Assembly: GCA_963830715.1 (NCBI GenBank)
Contig: CAWHNS010000007.1
Coordinates: forward strand, 186,001-250,000
From: CAVVMA01 sp963830715
GTDB taxonomy: Bacteria > Desulfobacterota > Binatia > Binatales > Binataceae
DNA length: 64,000 bases
Direction: 5' to 3'
In this document: positions 25,907 through 35,688 of the stretch, in pieces
Position numbering within the stretch: the first letter of the stretch is position 1
How the letters are laid out: the number at the start of each line of letters is the position of its first letter
Position numbers and translations under genes: made by a program
Notes under the pieces: generated by a model
Databases searched by the model: none
What the model was told of the DNA's origin: nothing
The model's input: only the letters and a program-made list of their open reading frames with translations

Positions 25907-27808
25907 ATGAAGAACGCAACCGAAGCGACGCGGGCCGCAAACCGGGCAGCGCTGGCGCACGCGCCGCTTGCGGATCAGCAGTCGTTCGAAGATGCGCGGC
26001 GCGGCTTTATCGAAGCGCTGGGCGACAAGCTCGTCACGCGCGCCGACGGACGTTCTGGTGTGGACGCTCAAGGGCTACGAGTTTCTCGGAATCGACAAGG
26101 CCCCCGACACCGTCCATCCGGGCCTGTGGCGCCACGCCCGAGTGAACATGGCCAACGGCCTGTACCAGGTGACGGATCGCGTCTATCAGCTCCGCGGCTT
26201 CGACGTATCCAACATGACGATCATCGAGGGCGACAGCGGTCTTATCGTAATCGACCCGCTGATCTCGACCGAGGTCGCCGAAGCCGCGATGGACCTGTAC
26301 CTGAAGCATCGGCCGAAAAAGCCGGTGGTCGCAGTCATCTATTCTCACAGCCACGTCGATCACTTCGGCGGCGTACGCGGAGTTGTCAGCGCCGGCGACG
26401 TGGCGGCCGGGAAGGTGACGATCTGGGCGCCGGCGGGTTTTATGGCGGCGGCGGCAGGCGAGAACGTGATCGCCGGCAACGCGATGATCCGCCGCGCCCT
26501 GTTCCAGTTCGGCGCGACGCTGCCGCGCGGCGAGCGCGGCCAGGTCGACACCGGCCTTGGCAAAAGCGTCTCGCTCGGCACGGTCACGCTGATTCCACCC
26601 ACCAACCTGATCGAAGAGCCGTCGAGACGCATCGGATTGACGGCGTCGAGATTATCTTCGAGCTGACGCCCGACGCCGAGGCGCCGGCCGAACTGATCAT
26701 GTACTACCCGCAGTTCCGCGTCCTCAACATGACCGAAATCACCACTCAGAATTTCCACAATCTGCTGCCGATGCGCGGAGCGCTGGTGCGCGACTCGCTC
26801 GCATGGTCGAAGTACATCGGCGGCGCGCTTCACCGTTACGGCGCATCGAGCGACGTCCTGATCGCGCAACACAACTGGCCCGTATGGGGCGGCGATCGCG
26901 TGCGCGCCTTTTTGCGCAAGCAGCGCGACGCCTACAAGTTCGTTCACGATCAGACCGTGCGCCTGATGAATCACGGCTACGTCGGCGCCGAGATCGCCGA
27001 AATGGTCAAGCTGCCGGCGAGCCTCAACCAGGAATGGTCGACGCATTCCTTCTACGGCAGCCTCAAGCACAACATCAAGGCGATCTATCAGCGCTACCTG
27101 GGCTATTATGACGGCAACCCCGCGAACCTCGACGCTCTGCCGCCGGTTGAGGCCGCGAAAAAGAGCGTCGAGTACATGGGCGGCGCCGAAGCGGTGCTCG
27201 AGAAGGCGCGCCAGGACTACGCGCGCGGCGAGTACCGCTGGGTCGCGCAAGTGGCCTCGCAACTCGTGTTCGCCGATCCCGCCAATCGCGACGCGCGCGA
27301 GCTTGCCGCCGACGCGTTCGAGCAGTTGGGCTACCAGTGCGAGTCGGCAACCGCGCGAAACTCCTTCCTGCAGGGCGCATTTGAGCTGCGCAACGGCGCG
27401 CCCAATCTCCCGGGCGGTGCCGGCGCGGCGCCCGACCTGATTCGGTCGCTTCCTCTCGACATGTACTTCGACTTCATGGGCGTGCGGCTCAACGGCGACA
27501 AGGCCGCCGGCAAGACTATCGTGCTCAACTGGCGGTTCACCGATACGAAGCAGGACTATGTGCTCAACCTCGAGAACAGCGCGCTAACCTGCGTGCCTGA
27601 CGCGCAGGCCGAGAATGCCGACGCGAGGCTGACACTGACCCGCGCGACGCTGGACGAGATCTCGCTGCGGAAGACCACCTTTGCGGCGGCGATGCAGTCC
27701 GGGCAGATCGCCGTCACGGGCAAGGGCGAAAGATTCGCCGAGTTGCTGGAGATGCTCGATACGTTCCCGTCGCGGTTCCCGGTCGTCGAGCCGCGCCCGA
27801 CGCGCTGA
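25907..27808 (+). CDS. Alkyl/aryl-sulfatase, MBL fold (SdsA1-like, two frameshifts)
   Basis: Hydrolyses alkyl sulfates such as SDS to alcohol and sulfate, normally in the periplasm. Start at the ATG at 25907 with GGAGGAG 7 bases upstream. Order: a short N-terminal section, MBL domain with SHSHVDHFGG metal motif, ELTPDAEAPAELIMYYP, a helical dimerisation domain (TVRLMNHGYVGAEIAEMVKLP, NIKAIYQRYLGYYDGNP, AVEYMGG-type repeat), and a C-terminal SCP2-like domain. The frame shifts near 26045 and back near 26620; joined length is about 633 residues, normal for the family. I see no clear signal peptide in the first frame. Confidence 0.9.
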   Translation: MKNATEATRAANRAALAHAPLADQQSFEDARRGFIEALGDKLVTRADGRSGVDAQGLRVSRNRQGPRHRPSGPVAPRPSEHGQRPVPGDGSRLSAPRLRRIQHDDHRGRQRSYRNRPADLDRGRRSRDGPVPEASAEKAGGRSHLFSQPRRSLRRRTRSCQRRRRGGREGDDLGAGGFYGGGGRRERDRRQRDDPPRPVPVRRDAAARRARPGRHRPWQKRLARHGHADSTHQPDRRAVETHRIDGVEIIFELTPDAEAPAELIMYYPQFRVLNMTEITTQNFHNLLPMRGALVRDSLAWSKYIGGALHRYGASSDVLIAQHNWPVWGGDRVRAFLRKQRDAYKFVHDQTVRLMNHGYVGAEIAEMVKLPASLNQEWSTHSFYGSLKHNIKAIYQRYLGYYDGNPANLDALPPVEAAKKSVEYMGGAEAVLEKARQDYARGEYRWVAQVASQLVFADPANRDARELAADAFEQLGYQCESATARNSFLQGAFELRNGAPNLPGGAGAAPDLIRSLPLDMYFDFMGVRLNGDKAAGKTIVLNWRFTDTKQDYVLNLENSALTCVPDAQAENADARLTLTRATLDEISLRKTTFAAAMQSGQIAVTGKGERFAELLEMLDTFPSRFPVVEPRPTR

Positions 27809-27927
27809 CGTTTGCCGGCGCTCCAGATGGACCTTCTCATGCAATCGGCGCTACATATGGCTCAAGGGAATTCGTGCGCGCGCGGGCATAAGGTGGCTCG
27901 CTGAGACTTCGGGACGACGGAAGAATC

Positions 27928-29124
27928 ATGGAAACTGCCGATTCAGTCTCCGGGATCCTTTACGATCCGTTCGATCCGGCGACGCAGCGTGACCCATTTC
28001 CGATCTATCGGCGGTTGCGCGACGAGGACCCGGTTCATTTCGTTGCGGGCCGAGGCTTCTGGGTCCTGTCGCGATTCGATGACGTCTTCCGGGCCGTGCG
28101 CGACCCCGAGACCTTCTCGTCGGCGCAAGGTCTCACCTTTGAAGAGAACGAGATCGTCAAGCTCGGCCTGGCCCCGAACATCGTGATGATGGATCCGCCC
28201 CGCCAGACGATCTTCCGGCGTCTGGTCAGCGCAGCCTTCACGCCCCGGCAAGTTACCAATCTCGAGCCCGTGGTGCGGGCCTTCGTCCGCGATCGGATCG
28301 GGCGTATCGCGGAGGCGGGAGAGGCCGACTTCATCGCAGAGCTTGCCGGCCCGCTTCCGACGCTGGTCGTGGGTACTTATCTCGGGGTGCCGGAAGCGGA
28401 CCAGGCGCGGTTCGACTCGTGGAGCAACGCGATCGTGCAGGCGAACGCGGCGGGATCGGTCTTCGATGCGAGCGCGGCGATAGCCGATCTCTACCGGTAC
28501 TTCGCCGAGTTGATCGAGTACCGGCGCGCTCATCCTGCAGATGACATGCTCTCCACGCTGCTGGCCGGGGAAGTGGATGGGGAACGGCTCACGACCGACG
28601 AAATCCTGGGCTTCTGTTTCGTGATGATCGCCGGAGGCAACGATACGACCACCGGTCTGCTCGGCGGCGCAGCGGTGCTGCTGACCGATCATCCCGGAGA
28701 GCGGGCACGGCTGCTGGCCGATCGGCGCTTGATCGGCGATGCGGTGGAGGAGCTTCTGCGGCTCACCTCACCGGTTCAAGGTCTGTGTCGGACGACCACC
28801 CGCGATGTCACGATCCACGCCACCACCATCCCGGCGGGACGAAAGGTGCATCTGCTCTATGGGGCGGCGAATCGCGACCCGCGCGAGTTCGGGTCCAATG
28901 CCGAGGAGCTGGACGTGACGCGACAAATCACCCGGATTCTGACCTTCGGTCACGGACCTCATTACTGCCTCGGCGCTGCGGCCGCGCGACTTCAGGGCCG
29001 CGTAGCGCTCGAAGAACTTCTCCTCCGGTTTCCCGACTTCGCCGCCGACAGGGAGCGCGCCCGTTATGCGCCGGGTCCGTTCGTCCGGCGTTTCGAGTCC
29101 CTGCCAATCCGGGTCCGTTCCTGA
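27928..29124 (+). CDS. Cytochrome P450
   Basis: A 398-residue soluble bacterial P450 monooxygenase. I-helix oxygen-activation motif AGGNDTT near residue 235, ExxR as EELLR at 274-278, and haem loop FGHGPHYCLGAAAA with the thiolate ligand Cys347. The length and AGGND motif suit the CYP classes that oxidise terpenoids, steroids or alkanes with ferredoxin partners, but no redox partner gene is adjacent. It follows the alkylsulfatase by 120 bases on the same strand, which may mean a shared role in attack on alkyl chains (inference). Confidence 0.93.
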   Translation: METADSVSGILYDPFDPATQRDPFPIYRRLRDEDPVHFVAGRGFWVLSRFDDVFRAVRDPETFSSAQGLTFEENEIVKLGLAPNIVMMDPPRQTIFRRLVSAAFTPRQVTNLEPVVRAFVRDRIGRIAEAGEADFIAELAGPLPTLVVGTYLGVPEADQARFDSWSNAIVQANAAGSVFDASAAIADLYRYFAELIEYRRAHPADDMLSTLLAGEVDGERLTTDEILGFCFVMIAGGNDTTTGLLGGAAVLLTDHPGERARLLADRRLIGDAVEELLRLTSPVQGLCRTTTRDVTIHATTIPAGRKVHLLYGAANRDPREFGSNAEELDVTRQITRILTFGHGPHYCLGAAAARLQGRVALEELLLRFPDFAADRERARYAPGPFVRRFESLPIRVRS

Positions 29125-29166
29125 TCATCTCTCTCGATCGTACCTAGAGAGAGCAACAGTCTCATC

Positions 29167-29195
29167 TTGGCTAGAATCTTGCGTTGGACTAGACT
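29167..29195 (+). promoter_or_regulatory. Candidate sigma-70 promoter
   Basis: TTGGCT at 29167-29172 and TAGACT at 29190-29195 with a 17-base spacer, about 65 bases before the ATG of the secreted protein at 29259. The stretch is AT-richer than its surroundings. Confidence 0.35.
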
Positions 29196-29258
29196 CTTTT
29201 AGATCGAGACCGCCCGATCTATATGGTTCGTTGAAATCGGAAATCCCGGACAGAAATT

Positions 29259-29963
29259 ATGGACGACGCTATGACTATGCTAAGAAGTGGTTTCTCGCGG
29301 TTTGCGCTGAATTTTCGAGTGGCCACCCTGGTTGCGATCGCGACGCTCTGTCTGATCTGGACGGTTCCGGCGTCCGCCGCAGACAACTACAACCTCTTGT
29401 TCAATCCGGATTTGACCGGGGGGACCGGCGGCACGCCCGACTACTGGCATAGCGAGGCATTCGTTCACTCCCACACCGGGTTTACGTGGATTTTGGACCA
29501 GTGGACGGGGCAACTGGAAATATCGAACGCGCAACCCAACGATGCGGGATGGGGCTACGACCTTCACCTCGACCCAGGCTGGTACCATTTCACCGCCAAC
29601 ATCAGGACCAAGAACGTTCCCGATACTCCCAATACTGCCGGAGCCGCTCTCTGCGTGATGGAAGACGCTCCCAGGACTCTCGACCTTCGAGGGAACCCTG
29701 CATTCGGCAGTCCGCCCAGTCCATGCTCGCAGCAGGTGCGCGGCACAACCGACTGGCAGCCGGTCGGGATTTATGTGAAAGCGGGCGGGGGCGGCGTTGA
29801 CGGTATGCTGACGTGCCGGCTGGGCGGATTTTCCGCGATGAATACCGGCGAGGCCTTCTGGAAGGACATCAGCGCGGTTCAGGTCGAGGGGCCGAGTCCG
29901 GACGACGGCGATCCGATCCTTGACCTGGACCTGGAAGACACCCTGACGCCGACCCAGCCGTAG
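29259..29963 (+). CDS. Secreted jelly-roll-like domain protein
   Basis: A 234-residue exported protein. Signal peptide about residues 1-45 (ATLVAIATLCLIWTVPASAA). The mature part opens NLLFNPDLTGGTGGTPDYWH and contains SNAQPNDAGWGYDLHLDPGWYHF, GTTDWQPVGIYVKAG and MLTCRLGGFSAMNTGEAFW. This layout is like carbohydrate-binding jelly-roll domains (CBM4/9 or CBM6 style). The same order of motifs forms the N-terminal domain of the membrane protein at 40153. No catalytic motif is seen; sugar or lipid binding is inferred. Confidence 0.72.
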   Translation: MDDAMTMLRSGFSRFALNFRVATLVAIATLCLIWTVPASAADNYNLLFNPDLTGGTGGTPDYWHSEAFVHSHTGFTWILDQWTGQLEISNAQPNDAGWGYDLHLDPGWYHFTANIRTKNVPDTPNTAGAALCVMEDAPRTLDLRGNPAFGSPPSPCSQQVRGTTDWQPVGIYVKAGGGGVDGMLTCRLGGFSAMNTGEAFWKDISAVQVEGPSPDDGDPILDLDLEDTLTPTQP

Positions 29964-30130
29964 CTTTCCGCCCACGGCGTTCCGAACGATTCAGCCCAAT
30001 CGGGTCCGCTCCTGATCGGCCCACCAACGGGAGCCTGATCGCCGCAGATAACCGGCGTCGGCATGGACGCCGTGCGTTGATCGGGAGCTGTTCATGCTCG
30101 AAATCGAGTTTGTCGGGCTTATCGGTGATC

Positions 30131-30625
30131 CTATGCATCGAGTCGAAGGCCGACAATCACGAGATCGCGCTCGACACCATCAAGCTCGGCGACTCGCGGC
30201 AAAAGTGCCCAGCGCTCAAACCCGAAGCCCTGAAACAGTCCGAGGCTCGGAGCGTTGTGGCCGAAGATAAAACCGAGCAGGGTGTTGAGGCCGAATGACC
30301 GGGCACGGCGGACCCCTGCTGCGAGCAGCTTGCGGCCGCAGCCATGTCGCTGATGGTTCGGCGCGACGTAGACGCTTATCTCTGCCGTGGCGTTATAGGC
30401 GGGACGTCCGTAAAACGACTGAAAGCTCAGCCATCCTGCGATGCGGCCGTCGTCTTCAAGCACCCAGAGCGGGCGGTGCGACGGAGAGTGTTCGTCGAAC
30501 CACGCTCTGCGGCTTTGCACCGAGACCGGGGCAGTGTCCGCCGTTGCCATCCGTCCCGGGATGGCCGCGTTGTAGATTTCGACAATCGCCGGTAAATCGG
30601 CGATCGTCGCGTCGCGAATAGACAT
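30131..30625 (-). CDS. GNAT N-acetyltransferase, phosphinothricin acetyltransferase-like
   Basis: A 164-residue GNAT protein: opening MSIRDATIADLPAIVEIYN, acceptor-side WLSFQSFYGRPAYNATAEISVYV, the acetyl-CoA loop HQRHGCGRKLL, and NAPSLGLFQGFGFERWALLP. This pattern is that of PAT/MnaT enzymes, which acetylate phosphinothricin or L-amino acids such as Met analogues. It overlaps nothing and is 48 bases from the next gene on the same strand. Confidence 0.87.
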   Translation of the reverse strand: MSIRDATIADLPAIVEIYNAAIPGRMATADTAPVSVQSRRAWFDEHSPSHRPLWVLEDDGRIAGWLSFQSFYGRPAYNATAEISVYVAPNHQRHGCGRKLLAAGVRRARSFGLNTLLGFIFGHNAPSLGLFQGFGFERWALLPRVAELDGVERDLVIVGLRLDA

Positions 30626-30673
30626 GCAGGCCCCTCTCGCCCGGTTAGCGCGCCGGATAAGCGGAGCAGCCGG

Positions 30674-31282
30674 CTAAAGCTGCCTGCGGTACCGCTCAAG
30701 CATCTCGTCCTGGGTTTCGACGGGTCCCGGCAGCCCGGTCTGATCGCTCATGATCTCGCCCATCGTGGGCAGGCCGCCACGATCGTGCTTCGCTTCCCCG
30801 CCCCACAATTGCGCGCGCATCAGGGCCTTGCCGCACTGAAAGAACGCCCGCTGGACCGTGATCTTGAGCACGGTCTGCGGAGCTCGGCCGTTGCCGATCA
30901 AGTCGTCCCCGAAATCGGCGCCCGCGACGATCTCGGCGGCGCCAAAAACCCGCAGCGTCTCGTCCAGGCCGGGGACCAGGAACAGCAGCGCGATTCGCGG
31001 GTTGGCCGCGAGTTTCGAGAGACTGTCGAGCCGATTGTTGCCGGGGCGATCCGCTATCACGATCGTGCGGCTGTCCTGCACTTTGGCAAAGCCCGGCGCG
31101 CCGCCTCGCGGCGAGAGATCCGGATCACCCTCCCTGGTCGCCGAGCCCATCACGCAAAACGGCGACAGCGCGATGAACCGGGTGCAATGCGCGTCTAGCT
31201 CCTTGACTTCCTTGGCCAGGGCGCGAGCGCTCGGCGCCGGATAGAGCTCCCGAAGGGCTTTCTGGTCTTCGATTTTCCCCAT
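30674..31282 (-). CDS. Pyridoxamine 5'-phosphate oxidase family flavin-binding protein
   Basis: A 202-residue split-barrel flavin protein. The segment FCVMGSATREGDPDLSPRGG and IVIADRPGNNRLDSLSKLAANPRIALLFLVPG is diagnostic of the PNPOx-like subfamily seen in actinobacteria (MSMEG_1061 type), often of unknown reduction activity. GALMRAQLWGG-type sequence near the end is usual. Two starts are possible: the ATG at 31282 (used) or a GTG at 31291. It lies upstream of the acetyltransferase on the same strand, so the two may be cotranscribed. Confidence 0.85.
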   Translation of the reverse strand: MGKIEDQKALRELYPAPSARALAKEVKELDAHCTRFIALSPFCVMGSATREGDPDLSPRGGAPGFAKVQDSRTIVIADRPGNNRLDSLSKLAANPRIALLFLVPGLDETLRVFGAAEIVAGADFGDDLIGNGRAPQTVLKITVQRAFFQCGKALMRAQLWGGEAKHDRGGLPTMGEIMSDQTGLPGPVETQDEMLERYRRQL

Positions 31283-31526
31283 GTCCGCCACTCTATCTTC
31301 GCCTCGGTTCCGACGCGAACGACGCCGCTATCGCCTAGAATAACCCGTTGTCATGCGGCGTCTCGCATTGCCAGCGGCACGCCGCGGAAGAAGTTGTGCT
31401 TCCCAGGCGGCGGCCCCACCCGTGGGATCGATCCGCTGGAGGGCGGCTGCGAACTGCGCCAGGGTGATCGCCGCTTGGCGTCGGTATCCACCTCGTCGGC
31501 GTGCATCTTACGAGCGCACATGAGCT

Positions 31527-32340
31527 CTACTCCCGCCTCGTCAGCACGATCGTGCACAAAAGACCATTGTGGTCCGAGTAAGGAACGTTGACTCCCCGGT
31601 TGCGGATGAGCTCGAGGTCCGCGAAGCCGTCCCAAACTTCTGACTTGGCGAGCAGGATGTAGTCAAGCCATTGTGGCTCTGCTGTCGCGCAAGTCGAAGA
31701 CCGTTCCACACTCGTATCGCGAGCGCGCCTGCGCCGTGAGGTCTGTTCCAAGAGCCGTAAGGCGCGAATAGAGAGGCTCGCGCCAATCCGTATTGAAATC
31801 TCCGGCGATTACGATCGGGATTCCCTTGCCCAGATGCAAGACAATCTCGTGAAGTTCGGCGAGCTGGGATTCGCGGACCAGGGCGTAATCGTCGCCGGGG
31901 TATTGGGATTGGAGATGGGTATGTGCGAATAGCACCCGCTGCGAGCCGCGCTCAAGATCGAGAATCTGGACGCCCTTGCCCCCGAGTCCGTCGCCCTCCC
32001 AGATTTTCCAGGCCGGCGCGCTCGACGCGTAAGCGTGGAACTGCGGCGCCCCTCGCGCCAGCCATCCGCTCGAGGCGCGCACAAAAGCGACCAATCCTCC
32101 CTTCGGACTCCCGATGGAGCCCCTGACATAAGTCGCAATCCATCCTGGCAGCGCCCGAACGAGCAGGCTGGCGTCGGAGGCGCGCCAGACTTCCTGAAAC
32201 AGCACGATCTCCGCCGAGGTCTCACGTATCTTCGAGCACACTCGATCCAGTCGGCCCCGGCGATCGCTGGAGAACGGCCAGGGGAGTCCGTGCAGATTCC
32301 ACGAGATGATCGGAAAGCGAATGTCACTGGGTTTCGACAA
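31527..32340 (-). CDS. Endonuclease/exonuclease/phosphatase family protein (frameshifted)
   Basis: Magnesium-dependent phosphodiesterase or phosphatase fold. Motifs in order: IISWNLHG, IVLFQEVWR, FAHTHLQSQ, IVIAGDFNTDW, then after a frame change near 31680 EPQWLDYILL and the closing SDHNGLLC. The first frame stops at 31663; the second runs to 31527. Joined length is about 270 residues. The start is a TTG at 32338-32340 with no strong ribosome site, so a slightly different start is possible. Substrate may be DNA, a lipid headgroup or an inositol phosphate. Confidence 0.8.
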
Positions 32341-32521
32341 GAATCGGTCACTCGCCGTACTTTAGCGAGACACGTTAACGAGTTGTCTCCGTTCTGCCGA
32401 ACAGCACCGGCATCGACCGCCGACCATCCAGCCCAAGCTGGCTACCGACTCGCGATAGGCGCCTTCGTCCGCGCAGGCGTGGGTAGTGACCTGATTTAAT
32501 TGGATCGCTACCCTGCTCTTT

Positions 32522-33040
32522 ATGCCTAGCACGGCCAGTGCGGAAGTACGCATCGCGATGCCCCCGGATCAGGCGTGGAAGAAGATGTGCGACTTGAGCA
32601 AGCCGCATTTCTATGTTCCCGGCCTGACCGGCTGCCAGATCACAACCGCGCAGCGCCAGGGTATCGGCGCCAGCCGCAGAGTGTTTCAGAAAAGCCGGGC
32701 GCCGATGGACGAAACGGTGATCGACTGGCAGGAGGGGCAGGGCTTCGTCATTCGCCTCCACAATGGCGACCGGCCTCCGATGCCTTTCAGGGAAGCCCGC
32801 TTCGTCTATCGAATCGAGGCCGACGGCGCAGGTGGAACGATCTTCAAGCCCTCGATGATCTATACCGTGCGCGGAGCCGCCGTCGGGCGCCTGCTGGATC
32901 GCCTGTTCCTGAACAGGGTCATTTGTGGCGCGGTGCGGAACGTCGCGCTCAATCTCAAGCAATATTATGAGACGGGCCGGCCTTCCAACCCGGACTGTCA
33001 AGACTCTACGCCGACGGACGTGGATTCTGCTGGCACATGA
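32522..33040 (+). CDS. SRPBCC-fold protein (polyketide cyclase/lipid-transport-like)
   Basis: A 172-residue protein with the START/Bet v1-like pattern: VRIAMPPDQAWKKMCDLSKPHFYVPGLTGC at the N-terminus, alternating beta segments, and a long C-terminal helix (NRVICGAVRNVALNLKQYYE). Such proteins bind hydrophobic ligands or catalyse cyclisation. No partner gene adjacent; it precedes the TonB receptor by about 180 bases. Confidence 0.78.
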   Translation: MPSTASAEVRIAMPPDQAWKKMCDLSKPHFYVPGLTGCQITTAQRQGIGASRRVFQKSRAPMDETVIDWQEGQGFVIRLHNGDRPPMPFREARFVYRIEADGAGGTIFKPSMIYTVRGAAVGRLLDRLFLNRVICGAVRNVALNLKQYYETGRPSNPDCQDSTPTDVDSAGT

Positions 33041-33221
33041 CTCCCCCAGAAGTCGGATCTTCGACCGAATTGAACCGGGCAACAATGGATAAGTTCCGGA
33101 GATTTGCTGTAGTTTTTTCTGTGAAACTGAGCACCATCTGCGATGAGAGCGGCGAATTGGACGGGGGTTTCAACACCGCGGATCTCAAGGAAACCGGGAT
33201 GCTTCTCTCCGAACTGGATCG

Positions 33222-35609
33222 ATGAGGTTCCACGGCGCCGTCGCGCTCATGCTCACCGGCTGGTATTTCCTGATGCTGCCCGGCGTCGCCCGCGCTGGTC
33301 AGACGGATGCGGCCTCACGGGCAATCTCAACCTCAATCGCCGGCACAGTCCACGACGCTCTCGGCCGCCCGGTGGCCGGTGTTACGGTGACGCTGCAATC
33401 CGATCGCGGCCGGACGATCGCGCCCGCGATCACCGACGATCAAGGTCTGTTTCGACTGCCGAAAGCTGGAGCCGGCACATATTCGCTGACGGCTCGAAAA
33501 AAGGGCTTCAAGCAAGCAACGATGGTAATCGCGCTGCCCGAAGGCGCGAAGAAGCATCCGGTTTTGGTGCTGGAATCAGATCAGCCGCTGACGGTTCCAG
33601 TAAACGCGAGCCTGATTCCGCAGAACGGACTGTCCCGGACCGGCTCGAGGAAGTACACGCTGACGGAGGCGGACATCAACAATCTTCCCGAAGGCGACGC
33701 GACACCGCTTAACGAGGTGATGCTGCAGATGCCGGGCGTGGCGCTGGACCAGAACCAGGAGATTCACATCCGGGGCGAGCATATGGGCGTCCAGTATCAG
33801 ATGAATGGGATTCTGCTGCCGCTCGACATCAACAACGATCCGACTTTTACGCAGTTGTTGAATTCGCACTTCGTCACGAGCGTGAACCTGATGGACGGTG
33901 TGCTGCCCGCCCAGTACGGCTACCGCACCTCGGGCGTGATCGACATCCATACCAAGGACGGATGCGAGGGCGCGCACAACGACTTCACGATCTCTGGCGG
34001 TCAGCGCGACACCGTCTCGCCAAGTTTCGAACTGGGCGGATGCGCCGGGAAGTTCGGCTACTACCTGACCGGCCTCTATTACCAATCCAATCTCGGATTC
34101 AGCTCGGCGTCGCCGGTGCCCGATCCGATTCACGATACGGTAAAACAGGGACAGGGATTCGCCTATCTGACTTATGAGCCGGACCCTGCCGCCAGGCTGA
34201 GTCTGATCTCGGGAATGACGGTGGCGCACAATCAATTTCCGAACCAGCCCAATCAGCAGCCGCAGTTCCAGCTCGACCATCTCGATCCGGCCCTCTACCC
34301 TTCGAGCGGAATCAACTCCGGTCTCGACCAGCAGGATTACTACGGGGTCCTCGCCCTCAATGGCGTAATCGGATCGACGGCCGACTATCAACTGGCTTAT
34401 ACCGCGCACTACAACAGGCTGGCATTCAACCCGGACCCGGTCGGCGATCTCATTTACCAGGGCATCTCCTCGAAGGTCTTCACCAGCGCTTTTTCCAACA
34501 CGCTCGAAGGCGATCTGACGTATCGGCTGGGCGCCTCGCATTCGCTGCGTGGCGGCTTCTACTTCGGCGAGTATGGCGTGGAGTCGGATCAACGCTCGCA
34601 GGTCTTCCCGATCGCGATGGGGCAACCGGCGATCGTGCCGATTTCCGTGACTGCGAACTTGAACAAGATCAACCTGGTGTACGGGTTCTATCTTCAGGAT
34701 GACTGGCGGATCACCGACAAGCTGAGCGTGAACGTCGGTTCGCGATGGGACCGCGTAACGGGGTTTACCGTCAACAGCCAATTCAGCCCGACCATCAATG
34801 TGGTTTACAAGCTGCGTGAAGATACAGTGCTGCACGCCGGGTTCGCCCGGAACTTTCAGGTTCCGAATTTCCAGAATCTCTCGTCGGGCATCTTCAAGCT
34901 TTTCGCCGGCACGACCGGGGCCATCGGGACCAGCCCGAACGGCAACACTTCTCCGGAAACCGAAACGGACTACACGTGGGACACGGGTTTCACGCATAGG
35001 TTTACGCGGCATCTGGTTTTCGCGCAGGACAACTATTTCAGGATCGACCGCCATTACCTTGACGAGGGCCAGTTCGGTTTCGTACCGATCGATGCGCCCT
35101 TCAACTACGTCCGCGGCTGCGGCGGCGGAACCGAAAACTCGCTGACCTACAACCTCGAAAACTTCGCGGCGCGCGGCAATATATTCGCGGCCAGAGAGGA
35201 GGACATTGGCGTCGCCAGCGGACAGTACAATTTCCCCGCGGATGAGGTCTCATACATAGGTCGCCACTACTTCGTACTCGATCACACGCCGTTGGTCGGC
35301 GCCTCAGGTGGCGTGGCGTATCGGTGGAACGATTATCAGTTCACGTTCGACGGGTTGTTCAGCAGTGGACTGCGCGGAGGATTTGCCAATCAGACCCAGC
35401 TTCCGAAGGTATGGCAATTCAACCTGAGCGCCGCGCGGGATTTCATGATTGCGGGACTCGGCAAATTCACGAATCGAATCGTGCTGCTCAACATCTTCGA
35501 TCGGACCAATCTGATCCGGCCCGCCAGCGGCATCGGAGTTTTTCAGGCGGCTTACGGACCGAGAATTACGGTGTACGATTCGCTGACCGTGCCGTTACCG
35601 CCGTTCTAG
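33222..35609 (+). CDS. TonB-dependent outer-membrane receptor with carboxypeptidase-like N-domain
   Basis: A 795-residue outer-membrane transporter. Signal peptide to about residue 26; a CarboxypepD-regulatory beta sandwich (ISGTVHDALGRPVAGVTVTL-type sequence, residues 38-120); a plug domain (LNEVMLQMPGVALDQNQEIHIRGEHMGVQYQMNG); then the barrel, ending in a strand with terminal Phe. This architecture is common in Acidobacteria and Bacteroidetes. No substrate is named by the context, and there is no iron or B12 box in front of it. Binding-protein or TonB genes are absent nearby. Confidence 0.88.
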   Translation: MRFHGAVALMLTGWYFLMLPGVARAGQTDAASRAISTSIAGTVHDALGRPVAGVTVTLQSDRGRTIAPAITDDQGLFRLPKAGAGTYSLTARKKGFKQATMVIALPEGAKKHPVLVLESDQPLTVPVNASLIPQNGLSRTGSRKYTLTEADINNLPEGDATPLNEVMLQMPGVALDQNQEIHIRGEHMGVQYQMNGILLPLDINNDPTFTQLLNSHFVTSVNLMDGVLPAQYGYRTSGVIDIHTKDGCEGAHNDFTISGGQRDTVSPSFELGGCAGKFGYYLTGLYYQSNLGFSSASPVPDPIHDTVKQGQGFAYLTYEPDPAARLSLISGMTVAHNQFPNQPNQQPQFQLDHLDPALYPSSGINSGLDQQDYYGVLALNGVIGSTADYQLAYTAHYNRLAFNPDPVGDLIYQGISSKVFTSAFSNTLEGDLTYRLGASHSLRGGFYFGEYGVESDQRSQVFPIAMGQPAIVPISVTANLNKINLVYGFYLQDDWRITDKLSVNVGSRWDRVTGFTVNSQFSPTINVVYKLREDTVLHAGFARNFQVPNFQNLSSGIFKLFAGTTGAIGTSPNGNTSPETETDYTWDTGFTHRFTRHLVFAQDNYFRIDRHYLDEGQFGFVPIDAPFNYVRGCGGGTENSLTYNLENFAARGNIFAAREEDIGVASGQYNFPADEVSYIGRHYFVLDHTPLVGASGGVAYRWNDYQFTFDGLFSSGLRGGFANQTQLPKVWQFNLSAARDFMIAGLGKFTNRIVLLNIFDRTNLIRPASGIGVFQAAYGPRITVYDSLTVPLPPF

Positions 35610-35688
35610 GAAGATCGGGCCACTCCGGGGCTCGATCTCGGAGCGGTTACGGGCGAACCATTCAATCTGGTAGGCTCGATGGACGAGC

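Noticed and set aside
31283..31526. Possible small gene between the PNPOx and nuclease genes
   Set aside because: Open frames here are Arg/Pro-rich, lack ribosome sites and overlap the tail of the nuclease.
33576..35054. Long open frame (492 codons) on the minus strand opposite the TonB receptor
   Set aside because: High GC at third positions makes long antisense frames; the plus strand carries plug and barrel motifs.
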